In this document: one piece after another, positions 9,031-16,624 of the stretch | Position numbering within the stretch: position 1 is the stretch's first letter | Layout of the letters: the number at the start of each line of letters is the position of its first letter | NCBI RefSeq assembly: GCF_022554085.1 | Contig: NZ_JAKFYR010000007.1 | Span: 34,914-98,913 of the forward strand | Direction of reading: 5' to 3' | Source: Rhodococcus sp. CH91 | GTDB lineage: Bacteria; Actinomycetota; Actinomycetes; Mycobacteriales; Mycobacteriaceae | Length of the DNA stretch: 64,000 nt | Made by a program: the position numbers and the translations under genes | Notes under the pieces: generated by a model | What the model was told of the DNA's origin: nothing | What the model saw: only the letters and a program-made list of their open reading frames with translations | The model's database searches: none

Positions 9031-10161
9031 TCAGGGCAGGATACGGGCCTTCCAGCGGGTACGTCCCCGCCGGCGGGCCCGGAGAGACGAGACCGTGAGC
9101 GCCCCGAAGGACAGGACCGAGACGGGGTGCGCCAGCGCGTCGATCACATCCTCGCCCGCCCGGCCGGGCGCGTCCGGGTGGCGACGGCCACCTCGTTCGG
9201 TGCCCCGCGCGAGCAGTCTCGACAGCACACCCGCTCCCGTCCCGGCCACGCCCCAGCGTCGTATCCGTCCGCGCCCGGTCACCGCTGCCACCGGCGGCAC
9301 GAGGTACGCGAGGAGATACAGCGCGACCACCGCCGCAGCACCGGCAGGCGAACCGAAGGCCGACCACAGCCAGCGGGTGTACCCGCCGACGAGCGGCCCG
9401 GGCCCGTCGTACATGCGGCACGAGGCCAGCGGTCCTGCGGCGGCGACGGTCGTCGGCAGTCCGGCGCGGCGCAGAGCCCGCGCGAGGTCGAGATCCTCGG
9501 TCGGGCTCGCCGCGACTGCCGAGTGCCCGCCGATCGCGGCGTAGGCGCGCGCATCGAAGACGAGGAACTGCCCGCACGCGACCGCCATCGACGGCCGATA
9601 CGTGCGGTGGGCCACTGCGACGGGCAGCAGAGCGAACCAGGACCAGAACAGCAGTGGTTGCACGAGGCGCTCGAGGACGGAACCGGTCAGCTGGTACGGG
9701 AACGGCGAGACGAGCGCTGCGTCCCGGGAGCGCAGCAGCGTGACGGACGCGGCGATCGCGTCGGGAGCCAGTCGCACGTCGGCGTCGACGAAGACCACCG
9801 CCCCGGTGTCCGTCACCGCTCCGGCCCGGGCGACGGCTGCGGCACACGCCGCCGCCTTGCCCGTCCACCCCGCCGGCGGTGGTTCGGTCGATCGCACGAT
9901 CGTGACGCGGTCGTCGGCGCCGGCAGCCGCGGCGGCGAGATCGGCAGTGCCGTCCGACGAGTCGTCGTCGAAGATCACCACGCGCAGGCGGGCGACACCT
10001 CGCTGCGCCCGCAGGTCGGAGACGATCGCTGCGATGCGGGCGGCTTCGTCTCGGGCGGGAACCACGACCGTGACCGGCTCGTCGACTTCCGGACCCGATG
10101 CGAGGCGCGGCAGCGCGCAGCGATTCGCGAGGGCCACCGTCGCACCGTAGGCGGCGAGCAC
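9031..10161 (-). CDS. family 2 glycosyltransferase, probable carotenoid glycosyltransferase (CruG/CrtQ-like)
   Basis: A 376-aa GT-A-fold transferase with a hydrophobic N-terminus. The GT2 core runs VTVVVPARDEAARI, IFDDDSSDGT, the metal-binding VFVDADVRL (DxD) and SPTEDLDLARAL, followed by C-terminal membrane helices (AAVVALYLLAYLVPPVAAV). It is last in the GNAT-crtO-cruF-lppM unit. A GT2 beside a CruF-type 1',2'-hydratase recalls the CruF/CruG pair of cyanobacterial carotenoid glycosides, so transfer of a sugar to the hydroxylated psi-end is inferred. The GTG at 10161 is the only nearby start, although the hydrophobic stretch continues a few residues upstream. Confidence 0.75.
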   Translation of the reverse strand: MLAAYGATVALANRCALPRLASGPEVDEPVTVVVPARDEAARIAAIVSDLRAQRGVARLRVVIFDDDSSDGTADLAAAAAGADDRVTIVRSTEPPPAGWTGKAAACAAAVARAGAVTDTGAVVFVDADVRLAPDAIAASVTLLRSRDAALVSPFPYQLTGSVLERLVQPLLFWSWFALLPVAVAHRTYRPSMAVACGQFLVFDARAYAAIGGHSAVAASPTEDLDLARALRRAGLPTTVAAAGPLASCRMYDGPGPLVGGYTRWLWSAFGSPAGAAAVVALYLLAYLVPPVAAVTGRGRIRRWGVAGTGAGVLSRLLARGTERGGRRHPDAPGRAGEDVIDALAHPVSVLSFGALTVSSLRARRRGRTRWKARILP

Positions 10162-10241
10162 CGAGCCCGCCGCGACGACGCTGCCGGCCGCGCCGGGACG
10201 ACCCCGCCGGGTGGGACACGAATGCCCGAGCGGTTCGCGCT

Positions 10242-10988
10242 TCAGGACGGAGTCCTGTCCGACACGGACTCTCGGGGCGCATCCGCCGAAGGATGCCGGG
10301 GTGCGGGATTACGGGTGAACCAGGCCGCGCCTGCGATGATCAGCGTGACTCCGAGAGCGCCTCCGGCCATGATCCCGGCCCAGCCCGCGAAGCCGCGAGT
10401 GTTGGGATCCGAATAGCGCACTTCCGCCCGGAGGGTGCTGACCTCGCCGGCCGGGAGCTTCCACGTCACGATCGAATCGGACTCGCGCGTGCCGTTGGTC
10501 GTCGCGACACGGGCCGGGAAGGCGATCGTGAACTGCACGTCCGTGCCCTGGGTCGGCGCGGACTCGAGATCCACCCGGCCGTTCAGGGCGACGAGATCTC
10601 CGGAACGCTGGAGGTTGAGCTGGAACATGCCCGCGCTCTGGTCCGACATCGTCGCGAGCTGCTGGACGTCGCCGAAGGTGAGGTCGTTGAAGAAGACCTG
10701 GCTGCCGACGTAGCCGTCCTGCGCGTAGTCCTGGACCCGCACTTTGCTCGCGAGCGCGGAGGGCGCCGTGAGCTCCGGACCGGGATCGTTCTCGTCGGCC
10801 GGGATGGTCGCGGCGACGATCTGGCCCGAGACACGGTCGTCGGAGGAGATCCCCATCGTGGCCTGCACCCGCAGGCACCCGGTGAGGAAGGGGACGGCGA
10901 GGAGCACGAGCCCCACGGCCGCGAGGACACGACGGCGGAGGGAATGGGTGGTCGGCTGCACGGAGAACATGGTGCCAGGCCCGGTCAT
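10242..10988 (-). CDS. lppM: lipoprotein LppM (DUF3153)
   Basis: A 248-aa lipoprotein. The signal peptide ends in a lipobox (VPFLTGC) near residue 38, a folded domain follows (CLRVQATMGISSDDRVSGQ...), and a C-terminal TM helix (AGIMAGGALGVTLIIAGAAWF) precedes a basic tail. It corresponds to Rv2171 LppM, which binds phosphatidylinositol mannosides and influences phagosome traffic in M. tuberculosis. The ATG at 10988 overlaps the cruF stop (ATGA); an internal ATG at 10970 is possible. Its location next to MptA and carotenoid genes fits a lipoglycan-related envelope role. Confidence 0.85.
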   Translation of the reverse strand: MTGPGTMFSVQPTTHSLRRRVLAAVGLVLLAVPFLTGCLRVQATMGISSDDRVSGQIVAATIPADENDPGPELTAPSALASKVRVQDYAQDGYVGSQVFFNDLTFGDVQQLATMSDQSAGMFQLNLQRSGDLVALNGRVDLESAPTQGTDVQFTIAFPARVATTNGTRESDSIVTWKLPAGEVSTLRAEVRYSDPNTRGFAGWAGIMAGGALGVTLIIAGAAWFTRNPAPRHPSADAPRESVSDRTPS

Positions 10989-11836
10989 CCTCGCAGGTTC
11001 TCCGCGCCGGTCGCGGCGAGTCGCGCGTCGGCCCCGGCGGCGCGGGAACGGACGAGCGAGACCAGCAGCGGCACGCCGAGTACGCCCATCACGACGAACC
11101 CGTAGACGGCGGAATAGCGAAGTTCGGGTGCGTCGAGGAAGACGCTGTGGGCCAGGGCCGAGCCGAGCCAGGTCCACAGGAACAGTGCCAGGGGAACGCC
11201 GTCGTTCCGTGGGGTCCCTGTACGGCCCGACCGTGAATCGACCAGGACGAGCACGGTCGCCATGAGTGCGGCGACGAGGAGCCAGCCCGCGTAGTTGGTG
11301 AGCGGGATGTGCTCGATTCCGGGCAGTCCGCCGCCGTTGCACCACGACCAGTGACCGTCGGCGACCATCTGGGGGTCCAGGTAGAGATCCCATCCGAGCA
11401 TGCCCACGGTCACTGCTCCGACCCGGCCTGGGCCGCTGCGCACGAGACGGGAGGCCACACACCAGACGGGATACAGGCCCGCCGACCAGGCCAGCGGTAC
11501 GACCAGCGGTACGTCGAAAGCAGCCGGTCCGAGCCGGTCGGTGACGTAGCTGTAGCAGCCGTAGGGATATCCCGTCATCGTGCCGACCACCTCGGACAGA
11601 TATCCGATGCCGGCCGAGCTCATGAACAGGACGACGGCGAAGGTGACACCGCGGTTGAGGGCCGCGTGGATCAGGCAGGCGGTCGTGAGCAGCGTGACGA
11701 CGCCGACGGTCGCGAGGTCGCGAGCGTCGCCCTGGGCGAGGGGATAGGCGATCTGGGCGAGGACCGCGCCCACGGCCGGGACGACGGGAAGGATCGTTCG
11801 CCATCGCGTCGACACGGGCACGGAGGTGCCGGTCAT
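10985..11836 (-). CDS. cruF: CruF-like carotenoid 1',2'-hydratase (DUF422 membrane protein)
   Basis: A 283-aa polytopic membrane protein with about seven helices. Family-typical motifs are the SSAGIGYLSEVVGTMTGYPYG stretch (near 70-90), MLGWDLYLDPQMV and GIEHIPLTNYAGW. Proteins of this family hydrate the psi-end of acyclic or monocyclic carotenoids in Deinococcus and cyanobacteria. The ATG at 11836 overlaps the upstream ketolase stop and its own stop overlaps the lppM start, so three genes are translationally chained. The function is well supported by family and by the neighbouring desaturase-like and GT2 genes. Confidence 0.82.
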   Translation of the reverse strand: MTGTSVPVSTRWRTILPVVPAVGAVLAQIAYPLAQGDARDLATVGVVTLLTTACLIHAALNRGVTFAVVLFMSSAGIGYLSEVVGTMTGYPYGCYSYVTDRLGPAAFDVPLVVPLAWSAGLYPVWCVASRLVRSGPGRVGAVTVGMLGWDLYLDPQMVADGHWSWCNGGGLPGIEHIPLTNYAGWLLVAALMATVLVLVDSRSGRTGTPRNDGVPLALFLWTWLGSALAHSVFLDAPELRYSAVYGFVVMGVLGVPLLVSLVRSRAAGADARLAATGAENLRG

Positions 11837-13428
11837 CGCGACATCCAGCCCTTCACCCGGTCGAGGATACTGCCCTTCGCGTCGGCGAGGACGGCTCGCG
11901 CGGCGTTGCGGCCGGCCGCGCCGGAGACGCCACCGCCGGGATGTGTGGAGGCACCGGTGAGATAGAGGCCGGGCGCGTCCGGCACCCGATAGCCCGCCAG
12001 CTCCGGCAGTGGCCGCCAGAGGAACATCTGGTCGAGCGACATCTCGACGTGCATCACGTTTCCGCCGATCAACCCCAGCTCGCTCTCGATGTCCGCCGGA
12101 GTCTGCACGTGGCGGTGGCGAACGGTGGAGACGAAACCGGGGGACCGTGCCTCCATCTCCGCGAGGATGCGATCGGCTTCCGACTCGGCGAGATCCCCCC
12201 AGCTGCGCCCGCCGCTGAGGCGATAGGGATGCCATTGGGACCACAGAGTGATCTGATGACGGCCGGCAGGGGCGATGCTCGGATCCAGCGCCGAGAAGCT
12301 CATCGCGAGCACGGCGGGCTGCGGAGGCAGTTCCCCCGCCATCGCGGCCCCGTGCGCCGCGCGGAGCTGGGCGCGGTCGTCGACGAGCAGTTGCAGGCCG
12401 GTCGTCGTCAGTTCGGGCTCGTCGCCGCCGCGATAGCGGGGCAGCTCGTCGGTGCCGAGTCGCAGGACCATGCCGATGCCCGGGCCCACCCGTACGCTGC
12501 GGCGCCAGCGGTCGAGGCGGTCGCGGTCGTAGCCACCGCGCTCGAGCAGATCCAGTGTGGTGAGGACATGGCATCCTGCGACGACGGTGCGGGCCCGCAC
12601 CGACCGTCCCGCCGCGGTGCGGACGGTCCAGGCGTCGCCGCTCCGCCGGATCTCCGTGACGGCATCACCGCAGGTCAGCTCGCCGCCGTCGGACGTCAAC
12701 CGCGATATCAGTGCCTGGCTGAGCGCCCCGCTGCCGCCGATGGCACGGCCCGGGGGAAGGGTGTGCATGAGGGCTGCGAAGCCGACCATCGGCGCGGTGC
12801 CGGGCTCGGACATGGGCGGTCCGGACTGCGCGCCGAACCACGCCAGGGCGGCCTTGAGCGGTTCGTCGTCGAAGTACTCGTCGAGCAGGCTGTCACCGGT
12901 GGTGAGGAACTGCCGGGACAGCACGCTTCCGCCGTCGCCGGCGTCGAGGCCCCAGAACGAGGACAGCAGGTGCCGTCCGGTCGGGGGACGGGTGAAGGAT
13001 TTCATCACCGCCGCGCTGCGAGGACCCCAGTCGCGGACGAAGCGGCGGTACGCCTCGGCTTCCCGGCCGCCGCAGGCGAGTTCGATCGATGCGCAGGTCC
13101 GGTCGAGGTCGCGGTGGAAGACGATGCCCGGGCGGTCGGTGTCGGCCGGGGGCGGCGCGTAGGCCCACGGGTCGCAGTCGACATAGCGCAGTCCGTGGGC
13201 GGCGAGGTCGAGTTCCTCGACGATCCCGGAATGGCGGACCATGAGATGGGCCGACGACCCGCGGTCGACGGCGTATCCCGGAAAACGCTCGACGGTGGAG
13301 ACCGCTCCGCCGGGTACGGTGTCGCGCTCGAACACCTCCACGGACCACCCCTCGCGGGCGAGATAGCAGGCCGAGACCAGGGCGTTGTGGCCCGATCCGA
13401 CCACCGCGACATCGAGCGTGGGATTCAT
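11833..13428 (-). CDS. crtO: CrtO-like carotenoid ketolase/desaturase
   Basis: FAD-dependent amine-oxidase-fold protein of 531 aa. The N-terminal motif is VAVVGSGHNALVSACYLARE and the C-terminal motif GLYLTGASTHPGGGVSGAAGRNAAR is characteristic of the CrtO/phytoene-dehydrogenase-related clade. CrtO enzymes add a 4-keto group to beta-ionone rings and are known from rhodococci and Deinococcus. A desaturase role cannot be excluded. The ATG at 13428 overlaps the GNAT stop by 4 nt and its stop overlaps the cruF start. A ring-bearing substrate would need a lycopene cyclase, which I do not find in the window. Confidence 0.8.
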   Translation of the reverse strand: MNPTLDVAVVGSGHNALVSACYLAREGWSVEVFERDTVPGGAVSTVERFPGYAVDRGSSAHLMVRHSGIVEELDLAAHGLRYVDCDPWAYAPPPADTDRPGIVFHRDLDRTCASIELACGGREAEAYRRFVRDWGPRSAAVMKSFTRPPTGRHLLSSFWGLDAGDGGSVLSRQFLTTGDSLLDEYFDDEPLKAALAWFGAQSGPPMSEPGTAPMVGFAALMHTLPPGRAIGGSGALSQALISRLTSDGGELTCGDAVTEIRRSGDAWTVRTAAGRSVRARTVVAGCHVLTTLDLLERGGYDRDRLDRWRRSVRVGPGIGMVLRLGTDELPRYRGGDEPELTTTGLQLLVDDRAQLRAAHGAAMAGELPPQPAVLAMSFSALDPSIAPAGRHQITLWSQWHPYRLSGGRSWGDLAESEADRILAEMEARSPGFVSTVRHRHVQTPADIESELGLIGGNVMHVEMSLDQMFLWRPLPELAGYRVPDAPGLYLTGASTHPGGGVSGAAGRNAARAVLADAKGSILDRVKGWMSR

Positions 13429-14072
13429 GGCGCACCACTTCCGTCCGGGTCGTCGTTCGTACCGGGGCTGTGCGGAAGGAGGTCCGGTTCGAGTGGCAGC
13501 CTCCTGCCGAGGACCGCGAACGGGCGGGCGTCTCCGGTGAAGACGAACCGGCGGACGATGTCCTGGAAACCGAAACGACGGTACAGCCGCCACGCCCGAT
13601 TGTCCTCACCCGCGACTTCCGGTGTCGACAGCAGCACCGCCGCTTCGGTGCGATCGCGCAGCAGGGCGTGCAGGAGCAGTTCTCCGATGCCACGGCCCTG
13701 CATGTCGGGGCGGACGTGCAGTTCGGTGAGTTCGAAGTAGTCGGCGAGGATCCGGTCGATCGCCTCGGGGGACCGGCCCGAGTGGCGCATCCCGGTGCGC
13801 ACCTGCTGGTTCCACCATTGGCGGGAGTCTCCGCGGTAGCCGTAGGCGACGCCGACGACCGTGTCGGGGTCCTCGGGGAGACTCGCGGCGAAGGCCTGCC
13901 AGCCCGACCGCGCGGAATGCTCCGACCACATCGGTGCCCGGTGGTACTCGGTACCGCGGGGATATCGCATCGCCGCGACGTAGACGGCGAGCAGTTCGGG
14001 CAGTCGTGCACGGAAGTCGGCGGGAGACAGTTCGGTGAGGATTGCGGGGCCGCGGTGGGGTTCGGTGCTCAT
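13425..14072 (-). CDS. GNAT-family N-acetyltransferase (Rv2170-like)
   Basis: A 215-aa acetyltransferase. The acetyl-CoA-binding motif ELHVRPDMQGRGIGELLLHALL lies at about 115-137 and is followed by NRAWRLYRRFGFQDIV; the N-terminal half carries a YPRGTEYH element. It is syntenic with Rv2170, reported to acetylate isocitrate lyase. First gene of the leftward crtO-cruF-lppM-GT2 unit, with a 320-bp divergent gap to the HEPN gene. The substrate in this organism is unknown. Confidence 0.8.
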   Translation of the reverse strand: MSTEPHRGPAILTELSPADFRARLPELLAVYVAAMRYPRGTEYHRAPMWSEHSARSGWQAFAASLPEDPDTVVGVAYGYRGDSRQWWNQQVRTGMRHSGRSPEAIDRILADYFELTELHVRPDMQGRGIGELLLHALLRDRTEAAVLLSTPEVAGEDNRAWRLYRRFGFQDIVRRFVFTGDARPFAVLGRRLPLEPDLLPHSPGTNDDPDGSGAP

Positions 14073-14192
14073 GCGTGACTCGTTCGGGTGGCTCGCGATG
14101 TGGCGGAGGTTCTCGGGTCTCGCTGATCGTTCGGGATGGCGTGGCCGCTTTCTCTTGACGGGTTGTCGGTGGGTCCAGCTATATTGAATACG

Positions 14193-14208
14193 TCGAACGC
14201 ATGTTCGA
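14193..14208 (+). promoter_or_regulatory. LexA/SOS box
   Basis: TCGAACGCATGTTCGA is a perfect palindrome matching the actinobacterial SOS box TCGAAC-N4-GTTCGA. It lies just downstream of the TATATT -10 element, at the expected transcription start of the HEPN gene, where bound LexA would block transcription. Confidence 0.85.
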
Positions 14209-14218
14209 TCTCGGTGCT

Positions 14219-14251
14219 CCGGGGATGTTCGAGGGAAGCGAACATCCCCGG
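14219..14251 (+). promoter_or_regulatory. stable hairpin in the HEPN leader
   Basis: Perfect 13-bp arms (14219-14231 and 14239-14251) enclose the loop AGGGAAG. It lies about 25 nt into the predicted SOS transcript and 140 nt before the HEPN start. It could be an attenuator, a stabiliser or a second protein site (GTTCG and CGAAC half-sites face away from each other). Confidence 0.6.
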
Positions 14252-14392
14252 ATCACCCTGGGGCATCCCGCCCGGCGCCAGTGTCGGGGCCTACTCGAGG
14301 AAGTGATCTCCGTTCCTCGGTGTTTCGGCGGGAGGGTCACCGGATACCGCTCGTACAGGAGTGGTGCGACCACGCTGAGGAGGTGCGTGAGC

Positions 14393-14875
14393 ATGGCCAA
14401 CGGTCACGTCGCGAGTCGAGGGCCGCGTCGAACGTCTCCCGTGCCGGGGCCGTCGGCATGCATGGACCGGCCCACGTCCGCCCGGGGAGTCACGCTGTTG
14501 CGTAAGGCCGACGACCTGCTCTCCGGTGCTGCCGGTGCCGACAATCCGGCCGAGCGGTTCCGCCTCGCCTATCTGGCGGCGCTGCGTGGAGCCGGTGCGG
14601 TGGTCGCCGCTGCGGAGATGCGATCGGGTGTCGTGCGCAGGCCCGTCACCCGCAACGCATGGGCTCTCATGGCGCGCGCCGATGATTCCTTCGCGGTCTG
14701 GGCAGACTATTTCGCCGACCGCTCCGCGACACGCGCCGCGATCGAGGCCGGGGTCGTGCGCGCGGTCGGAGTAGAGGAAGCCGGATCGTTCTACGACGAA
14801 GTGGGGCACTTCCTCCACGACGTGGAGGGCTATCTCCACGCGGACGCAGAGACCGAAGTCGGTGTCGGGGGATGA
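14393..14875 (+). CDS. SAV_6107-type HEPN domain protein
   Basis: A 160-aa soluble, largely alpha-helical protein. Residues about 25-150 resemble the SAV_6107 HEPN family (ARGVTLLRKADDLLSG, RFRLAYLAALRGAGAVVAAAE, WALMARADDSFAVWADYFA). Many HEPN proteins are RNases, but I cannot place a clear R-X4-6-H catalytic motif, so it may be a non-catalytic member. ATG 14393 has GAGGAGG 9 nt upstream. It is preceded by a promoter with a perfect LexA box, so expression should rise with DNA damage. It lies directly before the DUF3040 gene and the division cluster. Function unknown. Confidence 0.72.
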   Translation: MANGHVASRGPRRTSPVPGPSACMDRPTSARGVTLLRKADDLLSGAAGADNPAERFRLAYLAALRGAGAVVAAAEMRSGVVRRPVTRNAWALMARADDSFAVWADYFADRSATRAAIEAGVVRAVGVEEAGSFYDEVGHFLHDVEGYLHADAETEVGVGG

Positions 14876-15049
14876 CTTTCATCCCGGAAATCGGGCGTCT
14901 CCACGGCGGGGGGAAGGAACTCCCGGATGGAGTTTGTGGTCCGCAGCGGTTTCTGCTCGTATTATTGACTCAGGCGGCCGTACGGACGGCCCCCCGCCGG
15001 ATTCGCCCCACGGATCCGGTGGCCACCGTTTAGTGCCGGGGGAGGTACC

Positions 15050-15464
15050 GTGCCACTCTCCGAGCACGAGCAGCGCATGCTCGACCAGATCGAGAGCGCG
15101 CTCTATGCTGAGGATCCCAAGTTCGCCTCGACCGTGCGTGGCAGCCGGTTGGGGATGGCGTCGAACCGGCGCCGGCTACAGGCCGGCGCCTTGTTCGTAT
15201 TGGGCCTGACGCTGCTCATTGCCGGCGTTGCCCTGCCGCTCAAGCCAGGCGGCTTCCCGATCATCAGTCTGCTCGGGTTTCTCGTGATGTTCGCTGCCGG
15301 TGTTCTGCTGCTTCTCGTCGGCCGTCGGCCGGCGACCCCCGCCGCAGCTTCCGGCAGTTCCGGAAAGGCCGGCCGAGGTTCCCGCGGGGGGGAGGAAATC
15401 CTCCCGGGGTGGCTTCTCCCACCGGATGGAAGAGCGGTTCCGGAGGCGCTTCGAACAGGAGTGA
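15050..15464 (+). CDS. DUF3040 membrane protein (Rv2169c-like), apparent frameshift
   Basis: Small membrane protein with the conserved N-terminus PLSEHEQRMLDQIESALYAEDPKF and two TM helices (about 47-67 and 73-93). The frame started at GTG 15050 (GGGGGAGG upstream) loses family similarity after the G7 run at 15386-15392. Removing one G restores a serine/arginine-rich linker and the family C-terminus RMEERFRRRFEQE, ending at TGA 15462-15464, right before a strong terminator. As given, the unshifted frame would read through that terminator to 15769. A sequencing indel or a genuine slippage event would both explain this. It corresponds to Rv2169c just upstream of mraZ. Confidence 0.75.
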
Positions 15465-15487
15465 TCTCCTCGACCGATCAGGTACAT

Positions 15488-15525
15488 CGACGACGGCGCG
15501 ACCCACACGGGTCGCGCCGTCGTCG
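15488..15525 (+). terminator. terminator after the DUF3040 gene
   Basis: Perfect 17-bp inverted repeat (15488-15504 with 15509-15525) around an ACAC loop, 24 nt after the restored DUF3040 stop. There is no long T-tract, as is common in actinobacteria. Confidence 0.75.
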
Positions 15526-15786
15526 TGTTCGGAGAGGGCGACGCCCGGCTCTCCCCACTGCGCCCCACACCGTCTTCCCGCTGCGCCCCACCGCGGGTCG
15601 GTTCGCGTCGTCCGCGCCGCTCGTCGTCGGCGCTCGGCGGGCAGTGACGGTCACGCCGGCCCGTCTTCCTCGAGGGGAACCGGACGCGCCTCCGCCGGCG
15701 CGGGTGTGTCCCCATCTGCCCCCACCCGCTCTGAGCAGGGGATGCGGGTGCAACACGCGCGTCCGGTGAACGGTATTCCGTTTCCG

Positions 15787-15812
15787 GTGGGGGAAAGTGG
15801 GGTAATGTGGGG
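15787..15812 (+). promoter_or_regulatory. MraZ operator, three direct repeats
   Basis: GTGGGG repeats start at 15787, 15797 and 15807, exactly 10 bp apart, which places them on one helix face. This matches the repeat type bound by MraZ upstream of its own operon in other bacteria. TAATGT at 15803-15808 could be the -10, so binding would occlude the promoter. Confidence 0.75.
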
Positions 15813-15871
15813 CGCGGCGGGACGAGGTGTCCTGCCGCGGAAAGCATTCGTCCGGCAGGGGGAGGCGCCGA

Positions 15872-16303
15872 GTGTTCCTCGGTACCTATACGCCCAAGCT
15901 GGACGACAAGGGCCGGCTCACGCTGCCGGCGAAGTACCGAGACGAGCTGGCGGGAGGGTTGATGATCACGAAGGGGCAGGATCACAGCCTCACCGTGTTC
16001 CCTCGCGACGAGTTCGCCGCCCTGGCCGAACGTGCTGCGAGTGCCTCGCGTAGCAACCCGCAAGCGCGGGCCTTCCTGCGCAGTCTCGCCTCCGGTACCG
16101 AAGAACAGCGACCCGACTCTCAAGGCCGGATCACGCTGTCGGCGGCGCATCGCAGATACGCCGGACTCACCAAGGACTGCGTGGTGATCGGTTCGGTCCG
16201 GTACCTCGAGATCTGGGACGCGACGGCGTGGGAGACCTACCTCGCCGAGCACGAAGAGGACTTCTCGGAAGCGAGAGACGAAGCACTGCGCGACATTTTG
16301 TAA
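15872..16303 (+). CDS. mraZ: transcriptional regulator MraZ
   Basis: A 143-aa protein with two AbrB-like SpoVT/MraZ domains: residues 1-50 ([25 protein letters not shown]) and about 75-125 ([26 protein letters not shown]). It normally binds GTGGG-type direct repeats before its own gene and represses the dcw cluster; such repeats lie 60-85 nt upstream. GTG 15872 is chosen for the GGGGGAGG 7 nt upstream and the exact family N-terminus; the longer frame adds 15 unconserved residues. First gene of the dcw cluster. Confidence 0.93.
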   Translation: MFLGTYTPKLDDKGRLTLPAKYRDELAGGLMITKGQDHSLTVFPRDEFAALAERAASASRSNPQARAFLRSLASGTEEQRPDSQGRITLSAAHRRYAGLTKDCVVIGSVRYLEIWDATAWETYLAEHEEDFSEARDEALRDIL

Positions 16304-16624
16304 CCACGACCCAGGCTGCGCGGCGAGTGCCGCGAGGCCTCTGCCCGATATTCCGGCCCTGACGCACTTCCCCAGCGCCAGGTACGGGCCGAAGGGCCCT
16401 GACGCACTTCCCCGGCGTCAGGTCTCTTCGGACTCGGACAGAGACCTCGAGGCATTCGCCGTCTTCCGTATCGACAGGAGGGGTGAAGGCCGCGATGTCG
16501 ATGCGGAGGGCCGGAGCCCACGAGATCGACACGGAGCGAGAGATAGACACGACCCGACACCGCCGTCCATCCCGACGAGTACCCCACAGACCGTAAGCGG
16601 CCCGAGCAGGATTCCGGAGGACAC
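16304..16624 (+). other. mraZ-rsmH intergenic region
   Basis: About 320 bp within the dcw cluster. It carries two tandem hairpin repeats (16355-16423) and, downstream of an AGGAGG, a short open frame of 37 codons (16483-16596, GTG start) with no recognisable product. It is probably a leader or second promoter region for rsmH and ftsL. Confidence 0.5.
16355..16423 (+). repeat. two tandem 29-bp hairpin repeats
   Basis: GGCCCTGACGCACTTCCCC occurs at 16355-16373 and 16395-16413 with a 40-bp period, each followed by a GCG-[C/T]-CAGGT. In the second copy CCTGACGC pairs perfectly with GCGTCAGG; in the first there is one mismatch. They form twin stem-loops in the mraZ-rsmH leader. Confidence 0.7.

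Larger units (their letters stand above)
14073..14392. other. divergent intergenic region with SOS promoter and leader hairpin
   Basis: 320 bp between the GNAT and HEPN genes. It holds a TTGACG (14155-14160) and TATATT (14180-14185) promoter pair, a LexA box, a 13-bp-stem hairpin in the transcribed leader and a GAGGAGG ribosome-binding site before 14393. A reading frame open from ATG 14201 runs in frame into the HEPN gene but has no ribosome-binding site. I see no separate gene. Confidence 0.6.
15465..15871 (+). other. DUF3040-mraZ intergenic region
   Basis: About 400 bp. It contains the perfect terminator at 15488-15525, a G+C-rich stretch with no convincing gene, and the mraZ promoter/operator with a GGGGGAGG ribosome-binding site before 15872. 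Confidence 0.6.

Noticed and set aside
14201-14392. Longer HEPN protein starting at ATG 14201
   Set aside because: The ATG lies inside the LexA box at the predicted TSS, the translation is not HEPN-like, and a strong ribosome-binding site precedes ATG 14393.
15465-15769. Extension of the DUF3040 frame to 15769
   Set aside because: It runs through a perfect terminator, has arginine-rich non-conserved sequence, and the family C-terminus is found in the other frame.
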